Positions 1-4,779 of a DNA stretch of 14,610 bases are shown piece after piece. The DNA is taken from NCBI GenBank assembly GCA_039034155.1, contig JBCCBI010000099.1, positions 1-14,610 on the forward strand, in the 5' to 3' direction. The position numbers and the translations under genes are program-made. This DNA is from JBCCBI01 sp039034155. GTDB taxonomy: Bacteria > Deinococcota > Deinococci > Deinococcales > Trueperaceae. The notes beneath the pieces are model-generated. The model was given only the letters and a program-made list of their open reading frames with translations, had not been told where the DNA came from and made no database searches. Position 1 is the first letter of the stretch. Every line of letters begins with the position of its first letter.

Positions 1-1
1 C

Positions 2-190
2 GAGGTTCACGGTCAGCTTGAAGGTCGCGCGTACAAATCAAGTAGTCCGGGCAGGCGCGAACTAGCTGATGCGAGTGATGACCGCTTGAAGCTCGAGTGG
101 CTGATTCACGCGCCCGCTGGTGGTGAGATCAACGTCACCGTGCGCCACGAACGCGCGGGTAAAGTTGAGCTTAGCTTTAAGCTCGAGTGA
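2..190 (+). CDS. C-terminal fragment of an unidentified protein, possibly M14-type carboxypeptidase
   Basis: An open frame runs from the window edge to a TGA at 188-190, giving the last 62 residues of a gene that starts outside the window. The visible part has a Gly-Gln-Leu-Glu-Gly-Arg stretch near its beginning and ends in alternating hydrophobic/polar residues (Leu-Glu-Trp-Leu, then Val-Thr-Val-Arg-His-Glu-Arg-Ala-Gly), as expected of a beta-sandwich tail. From memory this resembles the C-terminal region of some M14 metallocarboxypeptidases, but no zinc ligand or catalytic residue lies in the visible part, so the assignment is a guess. That it is coding is better supported: the stop overlaps the GTG start of the next gene (GTGA), typical of translational coupling. 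Two CTCGAG hexamers are read as Leu-Glu. Confidence 0.5.
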   Translation, partial: EVHGQLEGRAYKSSSPGRRELADASDDRLKLEWLIHAPAGGEINVTVRHERAGKVELSFKLE

Positions 191-657
191 TACAGCGGCT
201 TCAGCTTAAAGTGCCGCCGTTAGGTGTGTGGTTGTTTGCGTTTCTATTGATGTGGGGCATTGACCAGCTCGTTCCAGCTTTAGCATTGGTAATGCCTCGA
301 GTTGTAACGCTCATCTTGGTAACTGCAATGATAGGGATAGCTGTGACGTTTGCCGGCTTAGCTTTGGCTGTGTTTCGGCAGGCTGGTACAACCATCAACC
401 CCATGAGTCCGGATAAAAGTTCATACCTCGTGACATCAGGTATTTACCGTCTGAGCCGTAACCCTATGTATGTGGGGTTACTACTTTTGCTTGCTGCGTG
501 GGGTGTGTACCTAGCCAATGTCGTCAGTTTTCTAGGATTGCCTGCGTTTGCCCTCTACATGAATCATTTTCAGATTGTGCCAGAAGAGCAGGTACTACAG
601 ACAAAATTTGCAGACGAGTTTGTGGCTTACAAGCAAAGGGTACGTCGCTGGCTTTGA
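187..657 (+). CDS. Isoprenylcysteine carboxyl methyltransferase-family membrane protein
   Basis: This 156-residue integral membrane protein belongs to the ICMT/PEMT group of S-adenosylmethionine-dependent methyltransferases. The family signature is in the second half: a Ser-Gly-Ile-Tyr-Arg-Leu-Ser-Arg-Asn-Pro-Met-Tyr-Val-Gly segment (about residues 86-99), a hydrophobic hairpin (about 98-125), and the closing Pro-Glu-Glu-Gln-Val-Leu...Phe...Tyr...Val-Arg-Arg-Trp-Leu motif, where the Glu pair and the Arg-Trp are typical. Two further hydrophobic segments occupy about residues 13-58, and length is normal for bacterial members. The GTG start overlaps the stop of the upstream gene, so the two are probably one operon; no separate Shine-Dalgarno is seen. 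The substrate of bacterial members is generally unknown and cannot be read here. Hairpins follow 15 and 69 bp after the stop. Confidence 0.85.
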   Translation: MIQRLQLKVPPLGVWLFAFLLMWGIDQLVPALALVMPRVVTLILVTAMIGIAVTFAGLALAVFRQAGTTINPMSPDKSSYLVTSGIYRLSRNPMYVGLLLLLAAWGVYLANVVSFLGLPAFALYMNHFQIVPEEQVLQTKFADEFVAYKQRVRRWL

Positions 658-671
658 TGTCTCAAGAAAAC

Positions 672-695
672 GGGAGCCTTATATACGAGGCTCCC
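672..695. terminator. Hairpin between convergent genes, likely bidirectional terminator
   Basis: GGGAGCCT (672-679) pairs perfectly with AGGCTCCC (688-695) around an 8-nt loop. On the minus strand the stem is followed by GTTTTCTT, a usable U-tract for transcripts arriving from trxB. On the plus strand the following bases (AAAGTATT) are a poor U-tract, so termination of the methyltransferase transcript here is less certain. The position between the two converging stop codons supports the call. Confidence 0.6.
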
Positions 696-725
696 AAAGT
701 ATTGGACTTGTGTTTGTGTGAGGAC

Positions 726-739
726 GAGGCTCGAGCCTC
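726..739. terminator. 14-bp perfect palindrome with T-run, second terminator candidate
   Basis: GAGGCTC/GAGCCTC is a perfect 14-bp palindrome centred on the CTCGAG hexamer at 730-735. Plus-strand transcripts meet CTATTTTTA just after it (741-749), a plausible U-tract, so it could end the methyltransferase transcript. A palindrome without a loop can form only a shortened stem in RNA. It shares the word ACGAGGCTC with the hairpin at 672-695, so one may derive from the other. Only 8 bp separate it from the trxB stop. Confidence 0.35.
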
Positions 740-747
740 ACCTATTT

Positions 748-1779
748 TTAAGATGCAGCAACACCAACCGCAGTATCTTCTATGGTATCAATATTGGTCA
801 CAACAGGACTATCCTCAGCACTTTCTTGGTCATGCTCAGCTAGCCAGCGCTCTGCGGCCATCGCAGCGCGGGTGCCTGCGCCTACGCTGGTACCGAGTTG
901 GCGGTAAACTTCATCAGAAACATCCCCAGCTGCAAAAATGCCTTCGACATTCGTATAGATTTCGTCTTGCACGTCCACATAGCCTGTATCACGCAAGTTC
1001 ACAATGCCATTCAAATAGCCGGTGTTGGGTACGTGACCGATGTAAATGAACACACCGTCTGTCTCGAGCACCCCTGTTTCACCTGTCACGACATCGCGGG
1101 TTTTTACGCCACTCACTTGACCGTCGGTGCCGAGCACTTCCTCAACAACGGTGTTCCAGCGCCAGTGCATTTTAGGATTATCGAACGCACGTTTTTGGGC
1201 TTCTTTGTTGGCGCGCAAGCTGTCACGGCGGTGAATCACGGTCACGCTGTCAGCAAACTTGGTGAGGAAGCTACCTTCTTCCACAGCAGCGTCGCCGCCA
1301 CCGACCACAACAACGTGTTTGCCACGGTAGAAAAAGCCGTCGCACGTGGCGCAGGTGGATACGCCACGACCGTAAAACTCGTCTTCGCCAGGCACACCTA
1401 AACGACGCGGATTAGCGCCTGTGGCGATGATGACAGCCTTGGCGTGATAGGTCGTGTCGTAACCCTGAACTTCAAAGCCACTTGCCGTTTTTGTGAGGGC
1501 GGTAACTTCATCCATCGCAATTTCAGCACCAAATTTTTCAGCTTGGCGCACCATGCGTTGGGACAGTTCGGGACCGCTCACGCCTTCATCAAAACCGGGA
1601 TAGTTTTCAACGTCTTGCGTTTGGGCAATTTGCCCGCCGGGGAGTCCTTTTTCCAAAATAACGGTCGAAAGTTGACCGCGCCCGGCGTAGATACCTGCGG
1701 TAAGCCCAGCTGGGCCGCCGCCGATGATAACAACATCGTATGCTTGTGTAGTGGTTTGTGTATTCGTTTGGTTCGTCAT
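748..1779 (-). CDS. trxB: Thioredoxin reductase (NADPH)
   Basis: This flavoprotein reduces thioredoxin with NADPH in the cytoplasm. In order: the N-terminal FAD dinucleotide fold Gly-Gly-Gly-Pro-Ala-Gly-Leu-Thr-Ala-Gly (residues 20-29); the Pro-Gly-Gly-Gln-Ile segment; the redox-active pair Cys143-Ala-Thr-Cys146-Asp; the NAD(P) fold Gly-Gly-Gly-Asp-Ala-Ala (160-165) followed by His-Arg-Arg-Asp-Ser-Leu-Arg (183-189), the arginine pattern associated with NADPH preference; and the C-terminal FAD-binding Ala-Ala-Gly-Asp-Val. At 343 residues it is about 25 longer than usual because of an acidic, probably disordered tail. The ATG at 1777-1779 is preceded by a strong Shine-Dalgarno. It is separated by about 130 bp from the upstream dehydratase gene on the same strand and is probably transcribed alone; a weak TTGACT (1865-1870) has only a poorly spaced TATAGC partner (1845-1850). 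No thioredoxin gene is adjacent. Confidence 0.97.
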   Translation of the reverse strand: MTNQTNTQTTTQAYDVVIIGGGPAGLTAGIYAGRGQLSTVILEKGLPGGQIAQTQDVENYPGFDEGVSGPELSQRMVRQAEKFGAEIAMDEVTALTKTASGFEVQGYDTTYHAKAVIIATGANPRRLGVPGEDEFYGRGVSTCATCDGFFYRGKHVVVVGGGDAAVEEGSFLTKFADSVTVIHRRDSLRANKEAQKRAFDNPKMHWRWNTVVEEVLGTDGQVSGVKTRDVVTGETGVLETDGVFIYIGHVPNTGYLNGIVNLRDTGYVDVQDEIYTNVEGIFAAGDVSDEVYRQLGTSVGAGTRAAMAAERWLAEHDQESAEDSPVVTNIDTIEDTAVGVAAS

Positions 1780-1784
1780 GATTG

Positions 1785-1791
1785 TTCCTCC
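1785..1791 (-). promoter_or_regulatory. Shine-Dalgarno of trxB
   Basis: On the minus strand GGAGGAA precedes the trxB ATG with a 5-nt spacer. This is one of only two strong ribosome-binding sites in the window, and it fixes the trxB start. Confidence 0.85.
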
Positions 1792-1868
1792 AGCTAATAT
1801 TTCTAGTACCAGCTAACGCCTTCAATGAAATTAGGGTAACACCAGCTATACACGCAGTCTGTACAGTC

Positions 1869-1889
1869 AAATACCTAATGGGGGTATTT
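1869..1889 (-). terminator. Hairpin downstream of the hydroxyproline dehydratase gene
   Basis: AAATACC (1869-1875) and GGTATTT (1883-1889) form a 7-bp perfect inverted repeat with a 7-nt loop. It lies 24 bp beyond the dehydratase stop and about 90 bp ahead of trxB. The stem is A/T-rich and the minus-strand U-tract is the stem itself, so it is a weak terminator candidate. It could equally be a regulatory element of trxB. Confidence 0.35.
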
Positions 1890-1912
1890 TCAGACACATT
1901 TGGTAATGCCTT

Positions 1913-2953
1913 CTAACGCAGTAAAAAGCCTTTTGCAACAGGATCATCCTCCTCGATAACCCATTGACAAAAGCCAGTAATACTAGCCCGTCCAGACACT
2001 TCTGGAACAACTGCTGGATAACCTGCAACATTACTTGTTTTGGCAATTTTGCCTAAAAAAGTTGTCCCTAAGATGCTGCTATTGGCAAGAACCTCATCCG
2101 GTTGTAATTTACCTTGGGCGTGCAGCAGCGCAACCCGTCCAGCCGTACCAGTACCCGTGGGTGAACGGTCAACTTCGCGCTCGGCAAAAATGCAGACATT
2201 GCGTTGGTGAAGGCTGTGGGTTCTTTGAGGTGTAGGCACAATCATCCCGGTGGGTTCATACCCTTCATGGATGATGGTGCCGTAGATGCCACGCAGTTCT
2301 GGCTCGAGCGGATGCACCACTTCCATAACAGCCTCCACAGCATGTTTAACCTCGTCACCAAGTTGCACAAGTTGAGTCAAATCACGTGGTACAACCTTCA
2401 AGTTGGTTTGCTCAGCCTCCAAGTATGCATAAAACGCCCCACCGTAAGCGATATTCACCGTCAGATTTCCGAAACTTGGTGTACCAACCGTCAAATTTTG
2501 TTGATACACAAATGACGATACGTTGAGGAAGCGCACGTCACCTACCTTGGATCCGTCCCAACTGACAAACGCTTCTACAAACCCGGCGGGGGTATCTATG
2601 CCAATGTGTGTTTCAGGTATTACTGGCGTGACCAAGCTGTTAGTAACAGCAACGGTTGCTAGCGCAATAATGCCGTGACCACACATGCTGCTGTAGCCCT
2701 CGTTGTGCATAAAAATCACACCAAAGTCAGCAGCATCTGTCACTGGTGGCGTCACATAGCAGCCGTACATATCGGCATGACCACGCGGTTCGTACATAAG
2801 AGCTGTACGCACGTGATCGAGGTTATCTTTGACCCATTGGCGTTTTGCCAAGATAGTGTCACCGGGAATGTAGGGAATGCCTGCCGTGACAATGCGCAAA
2901 GGTTCACCAGCAGTGTGGGTGTCGATAGTTGTGTAGGTGTTCGTAAAATGCAT
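1913..2953 (-). CDS. Trans-3-hydroxy-L-proline dehydratase (proline racemase family)
   Basis: Numbered from the ATG at 2951-2953, this is a 346-residue member of the proline racemase/PrpF-like fold. It starts with the usual Thr-Ile-Asp-Thr-His-Thr-Ala-Gly-Glu-Pro strand. The first catalytic Cys sits in Met-Cys-Gly-His-Gly (Cys91). The second site reads Asp-Arg-Ser-Pro-Thr-Gly-Thr-Gly (Thr266), where racemases and 4-hydroxyproline epimerases have Cys. In this family the Cys-to-Thr change characterises trans-3-hydroxy-L-proline dehydratases (EC 4.2.1.77), which eliminate water to give delta-1-pyrroline-2-carboxylate, a one-base reaction. An in-frame TTG at 2960-2962 would add three residues and has AGG 5 nt upstream. 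I prefer the ATG because the family usually begins just before the Thr-Ile-Asp-Thr-His motif. No reductase for the product is visible nearby. The gene is divergent from a 2-hydroxyacid dehydrogenase. Confidence 0.85.
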   Translation of the reverse strand: MHFTNTYTTIDTHTAGEPLRIVTAGIPYIPGDTILAKRQWVKDNLDHVRTALMYEPRGHADMYGCYVTPPVTDAADFGVIFMHNEGYSSMCGHGIIALATVAVTNSLVTPVIPETHIGIDTPAGFVEAFVSWDGSKVGDVRFLNVSSFVYQQNLTVGTPSFGNLTVNIAYGGAFYAYLEAEQTNLKVVPRDLTQLVQLGDEVKHAVEAVMEVVHPLEPELRGIYGTIIHEGYEPTGMIVPTPQRTHSLHQRNVCIFAEREVDRSPTGTGTAGRVALLHAQGKLQPDEVLANSSILGTTFLGKIAKTSNVAGYPAVVPEVSGRASITGFCQWVIEEDDPVAKGFLLR

Positions 2954-2961
2954 TGAATGCA

Positions 2962-2967
2962 ATGATA
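2962..2967 (-). promoter_or_regulatory. -10-like TATCAT immediately before the dehydratase start
   Basis: On the minus strand TATCAT is followed by 8 nt and then the ATG at 2951-2953, so transcription would begin at or next to the start codon (leaderless). No good -35 is seen. A 13-bp palindrome (2949-2961, TGCATT-G-AATGCA) overlaps the start codon and could be an operator. This is inferred from spacing only. Confidence 0.4.
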
Positions 2968-3030
2968 CCTGCTAGACACTTAGCATTCTATTGTGAGCAT
3001 TGTCGTGGGCGTAAAGAAGGTCGTAACAAG

Positions 3031-3036
3031 TACAAT
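3031..3036 (+). promoter_or_regulatory. -10-like TACAAT before the dehydrogenase start
   Basis: TACAAT lies 7 nt before the ATG at 3044, the spacing expected if the mRNA starts at the initiation codon. No Shine-Dalgarno is within reach of that ATG (the nearest purine run, AGAAGG, ends about 23 nt upstream). No clear -35 hexamer is present. Confidence 0.45.
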
Positions 3037-3043
3037 CATTGTT

Positions 3044-4471
3044 ATGACGTCACCACTATCTAAATTAAACCAAGACACACAGACCTCACGTTATGACGGG
3101 CTCACTGCAATGCTACTGCAGGAAACAGGCTTGCGAGAAGATCAGTTAAGTACGCAAACAGATGTCCTCAGCGAGCATGGCACAGGTGAGTCGTATGCGG
3201 AGGTTATCTTGCCTGATGTTGTAGTGTACCCAGAAAGCACTGCAGACGTACAGCAAATTTTGCGGCTTGCTAACCATGAGGAAATTCCAGTGACGCCAGT
3301 GGCAACCAACTCGAGCCTCGAGGGTATTACCGTACCCCTCAAAGGTGGCATCTCTCTGGATATGACCCGCATGAATAAGCTCTTAGAGCTGCGCCCCAAT
3401 GACCTCCTCGCTATCTGTGGACCAGGTTTGCCCTACCCAGATTTGAACGCACAAGCAGCTGAGCACGGACTCTTTTTTCCCATGGACCCAGGCGCGCCAG
3501 CATCCATTGCTGGCATGGTGTCTACCAATGCATCTGGCACAGCAGCAGTCAAATACGGCACAACGGCAGATTATGTGATGGCGCTCGAGGTGGTGCTAGC
3601 AAACGGTGAAGTGATTCGCACCGGCAACCGGGCGCGCAAGTCGTCGAGCGGCTACAACCTCACCAAACTTTTTTGCGGGGCTGAAGGCACACTAGGGGTT
3701 ATCACCGAAATCACCTTAAAACTAGTTGGGTTGCCGCAGCACCTCATGGCGGCGCGGGTACCCTTTCCAGACATGGCGCACGCGACCCAGTTCGCAACCA
3801 GCATTATTCAGCACGCCGTGCCCATTGCTCGCTGCGAGGCGGTTGGTGCCAAGTCAATTGCAGCCGTAAACGCCTACTCGAGCACAGACTATCCAGAAGA
3901 CATCACTATTTTTCTAGAGTTTTCTGGCGTGTCACAAGCAGCGCTAGACGCTGACCTCGAGCTGGTCCGTAAACTCGCCAACGCTCAGGGAGCTTTAAGT
4001 TTTGAAGCAAGTCACGATGCTGATGCTAGAGAGCGCTTGTGGGACGCCCGTCACAACGCCTACTACGCGCAAAAAGCTGCTAATCCTGGCAAGCGCGTGT
4101 TTGTCACCGATGTTGCTGTGCCGCTATCGAGCTTATCTGAGGTAGTCACCGACTCACTCGCCCGCTTTGAGGCTGCTGGTTTTCCTGCTTACTTGCTAGG
4201 ACACGTCGGCGACGGCAACTTTCACTTGTCCATCTTTTACGATGATAATGATACAAGCCACGCAACCTTACAAGAGCTTGGCAAAGCCTTAATTGAGCAC
4301 GCGCTCAGTGTGTGGGGAACCTGTACCGGGGAGCACGGCATCGGTGTGCGCAAGTTGCCTTATATGGCCCGTGAACATGGGGCGTCATTGGGGCTCATGC
4401 GGCAAATCAAAGACCAACTTGACCCCAAAGGTATTTTGAACCCGGGTAAAAAATTACCTGCAGTTGACTAG
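3044..4471 (+). CDS. FAD-linked D-2-hydroxyacid dehydrogenase (D-lactate/GlcD type)
   Basis: A 475-residue flavoprotein of the GlcD/D-lactate dehydrogenase (cytochrome-type) family, which oxidises D-2-hydroxyacids such as D-lactate or glycolate to 2-oxoacids and passes electrons to the respiratory chain. The N-terminal PCMH-type FAD domain starts near residue 58 (Val-Tyr-Pro-Glu-Ser-Thr) and includes Gly-Ala-Glu-Gly-Thr-Leu-Gly-Val-Ile-Thr-Glu. The C-terminal FAD-oxidase domain has Gly-His-Val-Gly-Asp-Gly-Asn-Phe-His and Gly-Thr-Cys-Thr-Gly-Glu-His-Gly-Ile-Gly (425-434), then the closing Asp-Pro-Lys-Gly-Ile-Leu-Asn-Pro-Gly-Lys. Length is normal for a single-subunit enzyme. An in-frame GTG at 2993 would add 17 residues but has no ribosome-binding site, and the family starts later, so I chose ATG 3044. 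No GlcE/GlcF partners are adjacent. The exact substrate cannot be told. Confidence 0.9.
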   Translation: MTSPLSKLNQDTQTSRYDGLTAMLLQETGLREDQLSTQTDVLSEHGTGESYAEVILPDVVVYPESTADVQQILRLANHEEIPVTPVATNSSLEGITVPLKGGISLDMTRMNKLLELRPNDLLAICGPGLPYPDLNAQAAEHGLFFPMDPGAPASIAGMVSTNASGTAAVKYGTTADYVMALEVVLANGEVIRTGNRARKSSSGYNLTKLFCGAEGTLGVITEITLKLVGLPQHLMAARVPFPDMAHATQFATSIIQHAVPIARCEAVGAKSIAAVNAYSSTDYPEDITIFLEFSGVSQAALDADLELVRKLANAQGALSFEASHDADARERLWDARHNAYYAQKAANPGKRVFVTDVAVPLSSLSEVVTDSLARFEAAGFPAYLLGHVGDGNFHLSIFYDDNDTSHATLQELGKALIEHALSVWGTCTGEHGIGVRKLPYMAREHGASLGLMRQIKDQLDPKGILNPGKKLPAVD

Positions 4472-4779
4472 CACTATAGCTGGCACCATGTAGACTATTT
4501 TGGGTTACCATATCTTGTTTGGGTAATTCTTTTAAGCAGACAAGTACGTGTATGACATGCTCATATACTCTGTACAGACTTGTAACTAAGCTAAGCTGAG
4601 AGTGGTTAATTTAGTTTAACTACCTATACATTCACGCAAATAGGTTGGTATTGAGAATGCAAGTAACATCTGCTTTGCTCCGTGCGTCAACTATCCTAGA
4701 AGTGCTGCTTTGAGTAAGTCTATATCGCTTTATTAAGTCTATATTGCTTTATGTTGTAACGCTTTTCTGATCTCACCTC
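4472..4779. other. 308-bp A/T-rich intergenic region
   Basis: No convincing gene is present. The region carries CTGTACAGACT at 4570-4580 (also found upstream of trxB on the other strand), short dyads, and the 19-bp tandem repeat described separately. No clear terminator for the upstream dehydrogenase is visible. It must contain the promoter of the diguanylate cyclase gene. Confidence 0.6.
4715..4752 (+). repeat. 19-bp tandem direct repeat upstream of the diguanylate cyclase
   Basis: Two abutting 19-bp units (4715-4733 and 4734-4752) start TAAGTCTATAT and end GCTTTAT, differing only by C/T at unit position 12. They end 27 bp before the ATG. Each unit contains an A/T-rich core resembling a -10 element (TATATT at 4740-4745 in the second). 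They could be paired binding sites for a regulator or a duplicated promoter element. Confidence 0.7.

Noticed and set aside
898..1401. Long open frame on the plus strand antisense to trxB
   Set aside because: The opposite strand encodes an unmistakable, complete thioredoxin reductase. The frame is a codon-bias shadow without a start signal or family motif.
2993..3043. Upstream GTG start extending the D-2-hydroxyacid dehydrogenase by 17 residues
   Set aside because: No ribosome-binding site. The added residues are unlike the family N-terminus, and the extension would cover the TACAAT promoter-like hexamer next to ATG 3044.
4472..4560. Terminator for the dehydrogenase gene
   Set aside because: Only short unmatched dyads around GGTTACC and scattered T-runs; no stem of useful length followed by a U-tract.
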